The notes: generated by a model from the sequence alone, not told the origin. A stretch of DNA of 64,000 bases from Bosea sp. RAC05 (GCF_001713455.1 NZ_CP016464.1:4574001-4638000), one strand, 5' to 3'; positions 1 through 8,990 are shown, counted from the first letter of the stretch. Numbers and translations are program-made.

Positions 1-2
1 TC

Positions 3-281
3 GAGACGTCCGCCTTCGCGCTCGGCGGCTATTACTGCGCCGCCGGCCAGCAGGCCGCCAATGCAGCCTCCGTCGCCTGCCTGGTCGACCGGATGAAGCT
101 CGAACCGCGGCGTGAATCGGCGGCCCTGGCCTATCTCGGCAGTCGGGCCGGGCAGCCCGCCCAGTGCCAGAACACCACCTTCTACCCGCCCGGAACGCGC
201 CAGGTGGTGAGGGACCGCAAGGGCGGCGTGATCGGCATGGCCGGAGGCTCCCGCGACACATTTCCGCTGTGGCCGCGCTGA
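3..281 (+). CDS. C-terminal end of an unidentified protein (partial)
   Basis: The reading frame is open from the window edge to a TGA at 279-281, giving the last 92 residues of a protein whose start lies outside. The visible part has two cysteines (in YYCAAGQQ and SVACLV), a third in PAQCQN, and a glycine-rich end (GGVIGMAGG). The Cys and Ala pattern fits an exported or periplasmic protein, but I recognise no family. An internal ATG at 93 has no good ribosome-binding site, and the coding pattern runs through it, so it is unlikely to be the real start. A 90-bp gap separates it from the next gene on the same strand. Confidence 0.6.
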   Translation, partial: ETSAFALGGYYCAAGQQAANAASVACLVDRMKLEPRRESAALAYLGSRAGQPAQCQNTTFYPPGTRQVVRDRKGGVIGMAGGSRDTFPLWPR

Positions 282-371
282 CAAAATCGTTAACTACGGT
301 AGTCTAGGATTCACCATAGAGTCCCGTTCTCGCACCAAGCGGATCGCCGCTGTTCTGGAGATGTCGTCGCC

Positions 372-677
372 ATGGGTTCGCTCAAGCGTCTCGCCGCCGT
401 TTTCGCCCTCTCCGTCGCCGCGTCGACCGTGTGGGTCTCCTTCGCGGAAGCGCAGAACCGCCGCGGCCCGCTGCGCGTGACCGTGCAGAAGCGCAGCTAT
501 TTCGATGCGGGCAACGTCGTGCCGGTCGGCTCGATGAACCGCTATGCCAGCCAGCACGTGTCCGCCGGCCCGACCTATTCCAACCTCGGCAGCTTCTTCG
601 GCGAAGAGACCCTGCCCGGCCGCATCGGCGCGGGCACCAACCCCTTCGCCAACACCTTCGCGACGCCGCGCTTCTGA
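372..677 (+). CDS. small secreted protein of unknown function
   Basis: This encodes 101 residues. Residues 1-28 form a typical Sec signal peptide: a basic start (MGSLKR), a hydrophobic core and an Ala-X-Ala-type end (FAEAQ). The mature part is about 73 residues, rich in Arg, Gly, Asn and Ser, with no cysteine. It has a motif around YFDAGNVVPVGSMNRYA and ends in FATPRF. Short periplasmic proteins of this kind are common in Hyphomicrobiales and have no assigned role. It stands alone, downstream of the truncated gene and convergent with the transketolase-like gene. A 92-bp repeat fills most of the gap between the two stops. Confidence 0.6.
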   Translation: MGSLKRLAAVFALSVAASTVWVSFAEAQNRRGPLRVTVQKRSYFDAGNVVPVGSMNRYASQHVSAGPTYSNLGSFFGEETLPGRIGAGTNPFANTFATPRF

Positions 678-686
678 GGCGTGGCC

Positions 687-778
687 GTCATGGTCGGGCT
701 TGACCCGACCATCTCGCAAACCAGCTCTTTCTTGTCATGAGATCCTCGGGTCGGCGCTGCGCGCCGCCCGAGAACGAC
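687..778 (-). repeat. dispersed 92-bp two-hairpin intergenic repeat, copy 1
   Basis: Read on the minus strand, this element starts and ends in GTCxT...ATGAC and holds two stem-loops. The one at 690-712 pairs ATGGTCGGG with CCCGACCAT across CTTGA. The other lies toward 750-778. A second 92-bp copy lies at 27220-27311; my hand alignment gives 76 identical positions of 92, with paired (compensatory) changes in the stems. It sits between two convergent genes and may also work as a bidirectional terminator. Confidence 0.7.
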
Positions 779-788
779 GTTGGGCGCC

Positions 789-3182
789 TTACGGCAAAGC
801 CTTCAGATAGCGCACCGGCCGGCCCGGCGCCGCTGCCTGCGCGGCATGGACGATAGCATTCGCGTCGATGCCGAAATGCCGGTAGAGATCCGCCACCGTC
901 CCGGTCTGGCCGAAATGCTCGACGCCGAGCGCCTTCTGCCGGTGGCCATGCACGCTGCCGAGCCAGGCCAGCGTCGCCGGATGCCCGTCCAGCACCGAGA
1001 CGATGCCGCAATCGCGCGAGAGATCGCCGAGCAGCCGCTCGACATGGCTGGTGGCGCGATGGTTGCCGCGCTGGCGCGCACGCTCCGCCGCCTGCCAGCC
1101 GGCATTGAGCCGGTCGGCCGAGGTGATCGCCAGCAGGCCGACATCGCGCCGGTCCTCGCCGAGAAGCCCGACCGCCTTGATCGCCTCCGCCGCGACCGCG
1201 CCCGTATAGGCGATCACGACCGAGGCGTTGGGGCCCGGCTTCCTCAGCCAATAGGCGCCGTCGATGATCTCGCTCTCGAGCTCCGGCGTCATCGCCCGCT
1301 GCGGCTGCTCGAGCTGCAGCGTCGAGAGCCGTAGGTAGACCGAGCCGCCGGTCTCGTCGCGCAGCCAGGTCCGCTCGTCAGGGTCGCCCTCGCCGTCCTT
1401 CTGCAGATAGGCGAAGGACCAGCGCATCATCACGGCCAGCTCGTCGACGAAGGCCGGCTCGAAGGCGCACAGGCCGTCCTGGCTCATGCCGATCAGCGGC
1501 GTCGCGATCGATTGATGCGCCCCGCCTTCCGGCGCTAGCGTCACGCCCGACGGCGTCGCCACCACCATGAAGCGCGCATCCTGGTAGCAGGCATAGTTCA
1601 ACGCATCGAGCCCGCGCGAGATGAAGGGGTCGTAGAGCGTGCCGATCGGGATCAGCCGCTCGCCGAAGGTCGCGTGCGAGAGGCCGAGCGCCGAGAGGTT
1701 GATGAACAGGTTCATCTCGGCAATGCCGAGCTCGACATGCTGGCCCTTGGGCGAGAATTCCCATTTCTGCATCGAGGGAATGCGCTCGTCCTTGAAGGTG
1801 TCGGCCATCGAGGCCTTGGCGAAGAGCCCGCGCCGGTTCACCCAGGGGCCGAGATTGGTCGAGACGGTGACGTCCGGAGCGGTCGTGACGATCCGGTCCG
1901 CCAGCGGCCCGCCCGCCTTGGCGATCTCGTCGAGGATCTTGCCGAAGCCCATCTGCGTCGACATCACCGGCTGGATTCCGGCTTCGAGCTTGGCCGGCAC
2001 CGGCAGCGCCGGTGCGCTCAGCCGCCGGCGCCCCTCGGCGAAGAAGGGCACGCGGTCGAGGAAGGCGCGGATCTCGCTCTCGGGCAGCGACAGCCCCTCG
2101 AACAGATCCCATTCATGGCCGGGGCGGACGCCATTGGCGCTTTGGAAGCCCGCCATCTGCTCCTTGGTCATCAGCCCGGCATGGTTGTCCTTGTGCCCCG
2201 CCAGCGGCAGGCCGAAGCCCTTGACCGTGTAGGCCAGGAAGCAGACCGGCCGGTCGTGGTCGATCGCCTCGAAGGCTTCGAGGATCGAGGGCAGGTCGTG
2301 CCCGCCGAGATTGCACATCAGCTTGGAGAGCTCGGCGTCGGAACGGCTCTCGATCAGCTTCGTCACCGGCCCCTGGTCGCCGAGATCGTCCATCAGCCGT
2401 TTGCGCCAGGCCGCCCCACCCTGGAAGGTCAGCGCCGAATAGAGCTGGTTGGGGCAGGAATCGATCCAGCCCTTCAGCCGCTCGCCGCCCTTTTCCTTGA
2501 AGGCAGCCTGCTGCAGCGAGCCGTATTTCAGCGTCACGACGTCCCAGCCGAAATTGCGGAACATCGTCTCGAAGCGGTCGTAGAGCCCCTCGCGGATGAC
2601 GGCGTCGAGCGACTGGCGGTTGTAGTCGATCACCCACCAGGTGTTGCGCAGGCCGTGCTTCCAGCCCTCCATCAGGGCCTCGAAGATATTGCCCTCGTCG
2701 AGCTCGGCGTCGCCGATCAGCGAGACCATCCGACCCTCGGGACGCGCTAGCCCCCAGCCATGGGCGCGGACATAGTCCTGCGTCAGCGAGGAGAACAGCG
2801 TCTGCGCCACGCCCAGGCCCACGGAACCCGTCGAAAAATCGACGTCGTCGATGTCCTTGGTGCGGGAGGGATAGCTCTGCGCGCCCTTGTAGCCGCGGAA
2901 GTTCTCGAGCTTCTCGCGCGTCTGCAGGCCCATCAGATAGTTGATCGCGTGGAAGATCGGCGAGGCGTGCGGCTTCACCGCCACCCGGTCCTGCGGCCGC
3001 AGCGCCGCCATGTAGAGCGCGGTCATGATCGTCGCCAGCGAGGCCGAGGAGGCCTGGTGGCCGCCGACCTTCATCCCGTCGGCGCTATCGCGCAGATGGT
3101 TGGCGTTGTGGATCGTCCAGGAGGCGAGCCAGAGGATCTTCTTCTCGAGTTCGGCGAGAATCGGCAGGCGCGGATCGGACAT
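789..3182 (-). CDS. AceE/transketolase-family thiamine diphosphate enzyme
   Basis: The protein has 797 residues from the ATG at 3182 (MSDPRLPILAELE). The open frame runs further upstream, but that extension has no coding character. A GHQASSAS block near residue 41 and a GDAELDEGN thiamine-diphosphate motif near 157 match the layout of homodimeric pyruvate dehydrogenase E1 (AceE) more closely than classical transketolase. So do the GGHD segment and the VKGFGLPLAGHK region. The C-terminal half carries the pyrimidine-binding and transketolase C domains. The family transfers two-carbon units from pyruvate or ketoses. No E2 or E3 gene is adjacent and the gene stands alone, so whether it is an E1 or a stand-alone transketolase is open. 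Confidence 0.85.
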   Translation of the reverse strand: MSDPRLPILAELEKKILWLASWTIHNANHLRDSADGMKVGGHQASSASLATIMTALYMAALRPQDRVAVKPHASPIFHAINYLMGLQTREKLENFRGYKGAQSYPSRTKDIDDVDFSTGSVGLGVAQTLFSSLTQDYVRAHGWGLARPEGRMVSLIGDAELDEGNIFEALMEGWKHGLRNTWWVIDYNRQSLDAVIREGLYDRFETMFRNFGWDVVTLKYGSLQQAAFKEKGGERLKGWIDSCPNQLYSALTFQGGAAWRKRLMDDLGDQGPVTKLIESRSDAELSKLMCNLGGHDLPSILEAFEAIDHDRPVCFLAYTVKGFGLPLAGHKDNHAGLMTKEQMAGFQSANGVRPGHEWDLFEGLSLPESEIRAFLDRVPFFAEGRRRLSAPALPVPAKLEAGIQPVMSTQMGFGKILDEIAKAGGPLADRIVTTAPDVTVSTNLGPWVNRRGLFAKASMADTFKDERIPSMQKWEFSPKGQHVELGIAEMNLFINLSALGLSHATFGERLIPIGTLYDPFISRGLDALNYACYQDARFMVVATPSGVTLAPEGGAHQSIATPLIGMSQDGLCAFEPAFVDELAVMMRWSFAYLQKDGEGDPDERTWLRDETGGSVYLRLSTLQLEQPQRAMTPELESEIIDGAYWLRKPGPNASVVIAYTGAVAAEAIKAVGLLGEDRRDVGLLAITSADRLNAGWQAAERARQRGNHRATSHVERLLGDLSRDCGIVSVLDGHPATLAWLGSVHGHRQKALGVEHFGQTGTVADLYRHFGIDANAIVHAAQAAAPGRPVRYLKALP

Positions 3183-3430
3183 GGTGCGGCTCTCCAGCAG
3201 AGGCCCGATCATGCGGGAAGCGCCGCGCGATGTGAACCGTAATCGCGGGTTCGGCGGCGCCGTCCTGAGCAGTTTCTGCCACCCGACAGGCCATGGGCGG
3301 CGAGGAACTGCCAAGCGTGCCGGCCCCGCCGCGCGCGCCGCCGCGACCTTGCATTCGTCTGTCGCAATCGTCAGGTTGCATGCCGCCAGCCTGCGGCGGA
3401 GCGGGTACGGCGACAGGAGACGCTCACCTT

Positions 3431-4408
3431 ATGGATACGCTCTCGGGCTTCAGCATCTTCGTGATCGTCCTGGTGACGCTCGTCGTCATCACCATCGCCT
3501 TCCTGGTGAAGACGGTGCCGCAGGGCTACAACTACACGGTCGAACGCTTCGGACGTTATTCGCGCACGCTGAGCGCGGGCCTCAACCTGATCGTCCCCTA
3601 TATCGACCGCATCGGCCACAAGGTGAATGTCATGGAGCAGGTGCTCGACATTCCCTCCCAGGAGGCGATCACCAAGGACAATGCAGGCGTCCGCATCGAC
3701 GCTGCCGCCTTCTACCAGGTGCTCGACGCCGCCAAGGCCTGCTACGAGGTCTCATCCCTCAACGACGCGCTGATGGTCCTGACCATGACCAATATCCGCA
3801 CCGTCGTCGGCTCGATGGACCTCGACCAGCTGCTCTCACATCGCGACGAGATCAATGAACGGCTGCTGCGGGTGATGGACGCCGCCGCCTCCCCCTGGGG
3901 CGTCAAGGTCACGCGCATCGAGATCCGCGACATCCTGCCCCCGGCCGACATCGCCGGCGCGATGAACCGCCAGATGAAGGCCGAGCGCGAGAAGCGCGCC
4001 GCGGTTCTGGAGGCGGAGGGGTTGCGCCAGGCCGAGATTCTTAAGGCCGAAGGCCAGAAGCAGTCGCAGATCCTCGCCGCCGAAGGCCGCAAGGAGGCCG
4101 CCTTCCGCGATGCCGAGGCGCGCGAGCGCTCCGCCCAGGCGGAAGCCGCCGCCACCGCCATGGTCTCCGAGGCGATCAGCCGCGGCGACATCCAGGCCGC
4201 CAACTTCCTGATCGCCGAACGCTACACCGAAGCGCTGAAGGCGATCGCCAGCGCGCCCAACAGCAAGGTGGTGATCGTGCCGATCGAGGCAGCGGCGCTG
4301 GCGGGCACCGTTGGTGGCATTGCCCAGTTGACCCGCGCCGTCTTCGGCGATGATGCGGTCGAGGCCAGGCGGACGGGCTCCGTGCCGCCGACCGGCCGCG
4401 GCGCCTGA
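3431..4408 (+). CDS. SPFH/stomatin-like membrane protein (QmcA/paraslipin type)
   Basis: The protein has 325 residues from the ATG at 3431, chosen because the hydrophobic N-terminal segment (about residues 7-27, FVIVLVTLVVITIAFLV) follows directly. The SPFH core comes next (VPQGYNYTVERFGRYSRTL, then a segment ending in DILPPADI). After it is an Ala/Glu/Lys-rich coiled coil at about 180-260 with AEGxxQ repeats (LEAEGLRQAEILKAEGQKQ). Such proteins form large membrane-anchored oligomers with NfeD partners and are linked to membrane organisation and proteolysis. The NfeD gene follows after 11 bp, the usual pairing, so this is a two-gene operon. Confidence 0.9.
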   Translation: MDTLSGFSIFVIVLVTLVVITIAFLVKTVPQGYNYTVERFGRYSRTLSAGLNLIVPYIDRIGHKVNVMEQVLDIPSQEAITKDNAGVRIDAAAFYQVLDAAKACYEVSSLNDALMVLTMTNIRTVVGSMDLDQLLSHRDEINERLLRVMDAAASPWGVKVTRIEIRDILPPADIAGAMNRQMKAEREKRAAVLEAEGLRQAEILKAEGQKQSQILAAEGRKEAAFRDAEARERSAQAEAAATAMVSEAISRGDIQAANFLIAERYTEALKAIASAPNSKVVIVPIEAAALAGTVGGIAQLTRAVFGDDAVEARRTGSVPPTGRGA

Positions 4409-4419
4409 AGGAGCGAGCG

Positions 4420-4860
4420 ATGGCACCGATCCTCCTGGGCCCCTGGGGCTGGGTCATCCTCGGCCTCGTCCTCATCGGCGGCGAGGTGCTGGCACCCGGC
4501 ATCTTCCTGCTCTGGCTCGGCCTCGCCGCGCTCCTGACCGGCGCCGTGGTCGGCCTGGTCGATCTCGGCTGGCAGGCCGCGGCCCTGATCTTCGCCGGCC
4601 TCAGCCTCGTTGCCGTCTTCACGGGCCGCCTGCTGACGCGCCGCAAGGACGAGGAACCCGATGCCGCGACCGGCCTCAACGATCGCGGCCGCCGGCTGAT
4701 CGGCCGCGTCTTTCGGCTGGAGGCGACGATGACGGGCGGCGAGGGCCGCATCCGCGTCGACGATTCGTCCTGGCGCGTCACCGGGCCCGAATTGCTGGCC
4801 GGGAGCGAGGTCCGTGTCGTGCGCGTCGATGGCGCCACGCTGGTGGTCGAGAAGGCGTGA
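4420..4860 (+). CDS. NfeD family membrane protein
   Basis: This 146-residue protein has an N-terminal membrane region of two or three hydrophobic segments in residues 5-70 (WGWVILGLVLIGGEVLAPG, LLWLGLAALLTGAVVGLVDL, AALIFAGLSLVAVF). A C-terminal domain of about 70 residues has the OB-fold pattern of NfeD proteins (LNDRGRRLIGRVFRLE ... GEGRIRVDDSSWRV ... GSEVRVVRVDG). It starts 11 bp after the SPFH gene with a GGAG-type site (AAGGAGCGAGCG) before the ATG. NfeD proteins act with their SPFH partner. Its length fits the short, protease-less NfeD class. Confidence 0.9.
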   Translation: MAPILLGPWGWVILGLVLIGGEVLAPGIFLLWLGLAALLTGAVVGLVDLGWQAAALIFAGLSLVAVFTGRLLTRRKDEEPDAATGLNDRGRRLIGRVFRLEATMTGGEGRIRVDDSSWRVTGPELLAGSEVRVVRVDGATLVVEKA

Positions 4861-4891
4861 GCGCAGACGGCCCGCTGCGCGAAGAAATCCG

Positions 4892-4919
4892 GTTGTGTCG
4901 GGGCGCCAGCGGTCTATAG
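4892..4919 (+). promoter_or_regulatory. candidate sigma-70 promoter of serA
   Basis: A TTGTGT-like -35 (4893-4898) precedes a good CTATAG -10 (4914-4919) with 15-16 bp between them, 33 bp before the serA ATG. The -10 fits alphaproteobacterial promoters; the -35 and spacing are weak. Confidence 0.4.
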
Positions 4920-4951
4920 CGGACGCTCCGCCGCCAGACCGAACCATTCCC

Positions 4952-6208
4952 ATGACCCTGCCCAGCGAACGCCTGTCCCTGTCCAAGGACCGCATCAAGG
5001 TCCTGCTGCTGGAAGGCATCAACGATTCCGCCGCCGACCTCCTGGTCAATGCCGGCTACACGAACATGACGCGCCTGCCCAAGGCGCTCGACCAGGACGC
5101 GCTGCTGAAGGCGCTCGAAGGCGTCCATGTGCTGGGTATCCGCTCGCGCACGCAGCTCACCGACGCGGTCTTCGCCCGGGCCGACCGGCTCTTCGCCGTC
5201 GGCTGCTTCTCGGTCGGCACCAACCAGGTCGATCTTGAGGCGGCGCGCGGCCGCGGCGTGCCGGTGTTCAACGCGCCCTTCTCCAACACCCGCAGCGTCG
5301 CCGAACTCACCATCGGCGAAATCGTGATGCTGCTGCGCAAGATCACCGACCGCTCGGCCTCCGCCCATGGCGGCGGCTGGGACAAATCGGCGGAAGGCTC
5401 CTTCGAGGTCCGCGGCAAGGTGCTGGGCATCGTCGGCTACGGCAACATCGGCAGCCAGCTCTCGACGCTGGCCGAGGCGATGGGCATGCGGGTGATCTAT
5501 TACGATCAGACGGACCGCCTGCGCCACGGCAACACCGAGCCCGTCGACAGCCTGCACGAACTGCTGGGCTCGGCCGACATCGTCTCGCTGCATGTGCCCG
5601 AGACGCCGCAGACGGCCGGGATGATCGGCGCCGAGCAGATCGCCGCGATGAACCCCGGCAGTTACCTGATCAACAACTCGCGCGGAACGGTGGTCGATCT
5701 CGACGCGCTCGCAGCCGCGCTGAAGAGCGGCCATCTCGCCGGTGCGGCCGTCGACGTCTTCCCGGTCGAGCCGGCCTCGAACAGCGACCGCTTCGTCTCG
5801 CCGCTGCAGGGCCTGCCCAACGTCATTCTCACGCCGCATGTCGGCGGCTCGACGGAAGAAGCGCAGGAGCGCATCGGCGCCGAGGTCGCCCGCAAGCTGA
5901 TCGACTATTCCGATGTCGGCTCGACGGTGGGCGCGGTCAATTTCCCGCAGGTGCAGCTCGCCGCGCGCGCGGTCGGCACGCGCTTCATCCACGTCCAGCG
6001 CAACGTGCCGGGCATGCTGAGGCGCCTGAACGACGTCTTCGCCGCGCGCAACGTCAACATCGCCGCCCAGAACTACCAGACGGACGGCGAGATCGGCTAT
6101 GTCGTGATGGAGGCGGAGAGCATCGGCGCCGATGCGCGCGACATCCTGCGCGAGATCCGGGCGCTGGACGGCACGATCCGCGCGCGGCTGCTCTACGAGC
6201 GCGACTGA
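4952..6208 (+). CDS. serA: D-3-phosphoglycerate dehydrogenase
   Basis: The protein has 418 residues, close to the 410 of E. coli SerA. It oxidises 3-phosphoglycerate to 3-phosphohydroxypyruvate, the first step of serine synthesis in the cytosol. It has the Rossmann motif GIVGYGNIGSQ, the catalytic Arg in NNSRGTVVDLDAL, the Glu in DVFPVEPAS and the His in LTPHVGGSTEEAQ. A C-terminal ACT domain (VPGMLRRLNDVFAARNVNIA ... GYVVMEAES) is the serine-sensing domain of this subtype. The ATG at 4952 matches the family N-terminus; the frame is open upstream without coding character. The adjacent genes are unrelated, so it is probably its own transcription unit. Confidence 0.95.
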   Translation: MTLPSERLSLSKDRIKVLLLEGINDSAADLLVNAGYTNMTRLPKALDQDALLKALEGVHVLGIRSRTQLTDAVFARADRLFAVGCFSVGTNQVDLEAARGRGVPVFNAPFSNTRSVAELTIGEIVMLLRKITDRSASAHGGGWDKSAEGSFEVRGKVLGIVGYGNIGSQLSTLAEAMGMRVIYYDQTDRLRHGNTEPVDSLHELLGSADIVSLHVPETPQTAGMIGAEQIAAMNPGSYLINNSRGTVVDLDALAAALKSGHLAGAAVDVFPVEPASNSDRFVSPLQGLPNVILTPHVGGSTEEAQERIGAEVARKLIDYSDVGSTVGAVNFPQVQLAARAVGTRFIHVQRNVPGMLRRLNDVFAARNVNIAAQNYQTDGEIGYVVMEAESIGADARDILREIRALDGTIRARLLYERD

Positions 6209-6212
6209 CCGC

Positions 6213-6410
6213 TCAGGAGGCCTTGCCGTCGGCGGCGCCGGACTTGGTCGGCGCCTGGGCGGCGATCGGATCGCTGGCCGGGAAGGTTGCCTTCAGCGCC
6301 GTGTCGAGCTCGGCGTCCGGCCCCTTCCGGGCGGCTTCCCTGGCGGCCTTGCGCTGCTCCTGCTGTTCCTGGCGCAGGCTTTCCCTGGCGGGATTGGTGC
6401 TCGTCGTCAT
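6213..6410 (-). CDS. small hypothetical protein with FPASDP motif
   Basis: It encodes 65 residues from the ATG at 6410 (MTTSTNPARES); an ATG 36 bp upstream is also possible. The N-terminal half is a charged Glu/Arg/Ala helix (RQEQQEQRKAAREAARKG). It ends in LDTALKATFPASDPIAAQAP. The FPASDP motif marks a family of tiny alphaproteobacterial proteins, often stress-associated, of unknown function. There is no signal peptide or membrane segment, so it is probably cytosolic. It is convergent with serA, four bases from its stop. Confidence 0.6.
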   Translation of the reverse strand: MTTSTNPARESLRQEQQEQRKAAREAARKGPDAELDTALKATFPASDPIAAQAPTKSGAADGKAS

Positions 6411-6479
6411 CGCGACCCCCTGATGCAGGCCCGTCTGCGGGCCCATGCGGGGTCAACGCGAGATCGGACGCCGCGTTCC

Positions 6480-7823
6480 CTACAAGCGACGCGGCCAGAC
6501 GATCCGTACCCGCAGCCCGCCGCCCTCGCGGTCGGCCAGGGTCAGGTTGCCGCGATGGGCTTCCGCAATCGCCCGCACGATCGACAACCCGAGCCCGAAG
6601 CCGCTGCCCTCCTTCAGCGTCCGGGCCAGGTCGCTGCGGTAGAACGGTGCGAACACCTTCTCCCGCTCATCGGGCGCGATGCCGGGTCCGTCATCCTCGA
6701 CCTCGATCACCATTGCCACGGCATCGGTGTCGTCGAGCTTCACCACGGCCCGGCCGCCGAACTTGATCGCATTGTCGACGAGATTGGTCACGGCGCGGGT
6801 CATCTGGTCGGCGTCGCAGACGGCAGAGGCGCGCATCGGCCCCTCATAGACCACGATATGGCCGAGATCGGCGAAGTCGTCGCAGATCGTCTGGAGCAGC
6901 GCCGGCATGTCGGTCGCCGCCATGCTGCCCGACGCCCGCCCGTCGCGCAGATAGGACAGCGCCCCGCCGACCATGCGCTCCATCAGCGCGAGATCGGAGA
7001 CGATCGCCCGGCGCTGGCGCTCATCGGCGATCTCGTCGGCGCGCAGCCGCAGCCGCGTGATCGGCGTGCGCAGATCATGGCTGACCGCGGCCAGCATGCG
7101 GGTGCGGTCGTCGATCAGCCGGCGGATGCGCGCGGCCATGCTGCCGAAGGCGCCAGCGAGCCGCTTGACCTCGATGGGTCCCTGCTCCGGCGCCACGATG
7201 GTGTCGCGGTCGGGATCGAAGCGATCGACGGCCTCCGCCAGCCGCGACAGCGGCGACGCGACGGCCCGCGCCGCCCAGAGCGAGAGCAGGCCCACCAGCG
7301 AGACGAGCAACGCGATCATCACGGCCAGATAGAAGATGAAGGCCTGGCCGCGCGGTGGCGGGGTGCGCGCCTCGGGAGCCATCATGAGGCCGCTGCCGTC
7401 GGCAAATCGCAGCCCGAAAGGCGGCGGGCCGCCCTGGCCGGGCGCGCCGTCGAGCATCAGGACCTGCGTCTCCGCCCCGAACCGCTCTCTGAGATTGTCG
7501 AGCATCTGGCGGTCGGGCCAGGCCGGCGCGCGGGTGCTCGGTGGCAAATCCGGGGGCAGGCGGGACAGCCTGGGGTGGGAGGCGAGCGCGGCATCGACGA
7601 TCGCCGCTTTCGCCGCCGGTGTCGGCGCGGCCTCGATCGTCCGGGCGATCGCGACCAGCTCCGTGACATAGGGCAGGTTCGGCACGCGCTTGAGTTCGGG
7701 CGGGAGGAGGACGAGCAGCACCGCGATCGTCACGAGATTGGCCAGAACCAGCGAGCCGATGACGATGGCGGTGATCTGGGCGGCGGCCCGCGCCGGCAGG
7801 AGGCGCAGCAGCAGCCGCCTCAT
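6480..7823 (-). CDS. sensor histidine kinase (EnvZ-like)
   Basis: This is a 447-residue membrane kinase. One membrane helix lies near residues 15-42 and a second near 185-210 (FIFYLAVMIALLVSLVGLL), enclosing a periplasmic sensor of about 140 residues rich in Pro. HAMP (WAARAVASPLSRLAEAVD), the phosphoacceptor H-box AAVSHDLRTPITRLRLR, N-box NLVDNAIKF, G1 DDGPGI and G2 GFGLGLSI all appear intact. The start overlaps the response-regulator stop by four bases (ATGA), so the pair is translationally coupled. Layout and partner fit the EnvZ/OmpR type; the signal is unknown. Confidence 0.92.
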   Translation of the reverse strand: MRRLLLRLLPARAAAQITAIVIGSLVLANLVTIAVLLVLLPPELKRVPNLPYVTELVAIARTIEAAPTPAAKAAIVDAALASHPRLSRLPPDLPPSTRAPAWPDRQMLDNLRERFGAETQVLMLDGAPGQGGPPPFGLRFADGSGLMMAPEARTPPPRGQAFIFYLAVMIALLVSLVGLLSLWAARAVASPLSRLAEAVDRFDPDRDTIVAPEQGPIEVKRLAGAFGSMAARIRRLIDDRTRMLAAVSHDLRTPITRLRLRADEIADERQRRAIVSDLALMERMVGGALSYLRDGRASGSMAATDMPALLQTICDDFADLGHIVVYEGPMRASAVCDADQMTRAVTNLVDNAIKFGGRAVVKLDDTDAVAMVIEVEDDGPGIAPDEREKVFAPFYRSDLARTLKEGSGFGLGLSIVRAIAEAHRGNLTLADREGGGLRVRIVWPRRL

Positions 7824-8554
7824 GGCGCCGTGCTCTCGGACGGCCGCTCGATTTCCGGAGAGAACATGTAGCCGCCGGAGCGGATGGTCTGGATCAGCTC
7901 GGGCTCGCGCGGGTTGCGCTCCATCTTCTGGCGCAGGCGGCTGACGAGCACGTCGATCGAGCGCTCGAACGGAGCCGCCGTGCGGCCCTGTGTCAGGTCG
8001 AGCAGCTGGTCGCGCGACAAGACCCGCCGCGGCCGCTCGCAGAAGGCGAGCAGGAGATCGAGCTCGGCCCCCGTCAGCGCCACGCGCTCGCCCTCGGGGT
8101 TGAACAGCCGCCGCACCGCCTTGTCGAGGCGCCAGCCCGCGAAGGCGAGAACCGGGCTTTCGCCCACCTCGGCGGCCGGGACATGCCCCGCGCGCCGCAG
8201 CACCGCGCGGATTCGCGCCAGCAGCTCGCGCGGGTTGAACGGCTTCACCAGATAATCATCGGCGCCCATTTCGAGACCGAGGATGCGATCGATCTCCTCG
8301 CTCTTGGCGGTGAGCATGATGATCGGGATCGTGCCCTCGTTGCGCAGCCGGCGGCAGAGGCTCAGGCCGTCCTCCCCCGGCAACATCAGGTCGAGCACGA
8401 TCAGGTCGAAGCGGCCGTCGCGCAGGGCGGCGTCCATCTCGCGGCCGTTCGGCACGGCGCGGACGCGGAAATCGTTGTTGCGCAGGAAGCGCGACACCAG
8501 CGTCGCGATCTCGCGGTCGTCCTCGACGACCAGGATATGGGGTGTTCTGCTCAT
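7820..8554 (-). CDS. OmpR-family response regulator
   Basis: The protein has 244 residues. The receiver domain has the acidic pair in VVEDDREI, the phosphoacceptor Asp in VLDLMLPGEDG, the Thr in LTAKSEE and the Lys in VKPFNPREL. A winged-helix DNA-binding domain of the OmpR/PhoB type follows (LTGAELDLLLAFCERPRRVLSR ... SIDVLVSRLRQKME ... IRSGGYMFSPE). It is the first gene of a two-gene operon with the downstream histidine kinase. The 166 bp upstream separate it from a divergent gene and presumably hold both promoters. Confidence 0.93.
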   Translation of the reverse strand: MSRTPHILVVEDDREIATLVSRFLRNNDFRVRAVPNGREMDAALRDGRFDLIVLDLMLPGEDGLSLCRRLRNEGTIPIIMLTAKSEEIDRILGLEMGADDYLVKPFNPRELLARIRAVLRRAGHVPAAEVGESPVLAFAGWRLDKAVRRLFNPEGERVALTGAELDLLLAFCERPRRVLSRDQLLDLTQGRTAAPFERSIDVLVSRLRQKMERNPREPELIQTIRSGGYMFSPEIERPSESTAP

Positions 8555-8720
8555 GGTCTGGCTCTAGCGCCGCTCACGGGCGAGGTCGTGGCCGGAAGCG
8601 TTTCTGATTGTGTCTGTCGCCGGGCCTAGAAAAGCAAGGTTACCAGAAGGCGCCTGGCAGACGTCATCCAGAAAACTCGCGGCCGCAGAACGGGCAGAGC
8701 CACAGCGTTCCGTGAGCGCC

Positions 8721-8990
8721 ATGTCCAAGCTCTCCCTCGCCGCCCCCGTCACCGTCGTCCCCCACCTCGCCCGGGCCCTCGCCGGGCTGGCGCTGATGGG
8801 AGCCCTCTTGCTCTGGCTGTGGGCCTTGCCCTCCCTGCTCGCACGGGACGGCTTCGTCCTGCGCGGCGACGCCGCCTGCGAAACGAAAGCCTATCGCGAC
8901 CCGGTGACCGGGCGCGTCCGACCGGCGCCCGCGCCTCACCGCACGACCACCGCACGCTGCCCGGCCCGCTCCGATGGAGCCACCTCATGA
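8721..8990 (+). CDS. small membrane protein coupled to an SGNH hydrolase gene
   Basis: It encodes 89 residues from the ATG at 8721 (MSKLSLAAPVT). One strong hydrophobic segment lies at about residues 15-40 (LARALAGLALMGALLLWLWALPSLLA), followed by a short polar tail with a cysteine (GDAACETKAYRDP). Its TGA overlaps the ATG of the SGNH hydrolase (ATGA at 8987-8990), so the two are translationally coupled. I do not recognise the family. It may anchor or accompany the hydrolase in the inner membrane, but that is inferred only from position. Confidence 0.5.
   Translation: MSKLSLAAPVTVVPHLARALAGLALMGALLLWLWALPSLLARDGFVLRGDAACETKAYRDPVTGRVRPAPAPHRTTTARCPARSDGATS

Noticed and set aside
4778..5992. 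404-residue open frame antisense to serA
   Set aside because: Its composition (Asp, Arg, Gln, His, Ala-rich, no family motif) is that of a frame opposite a GC-rich gene, and serA is certain.
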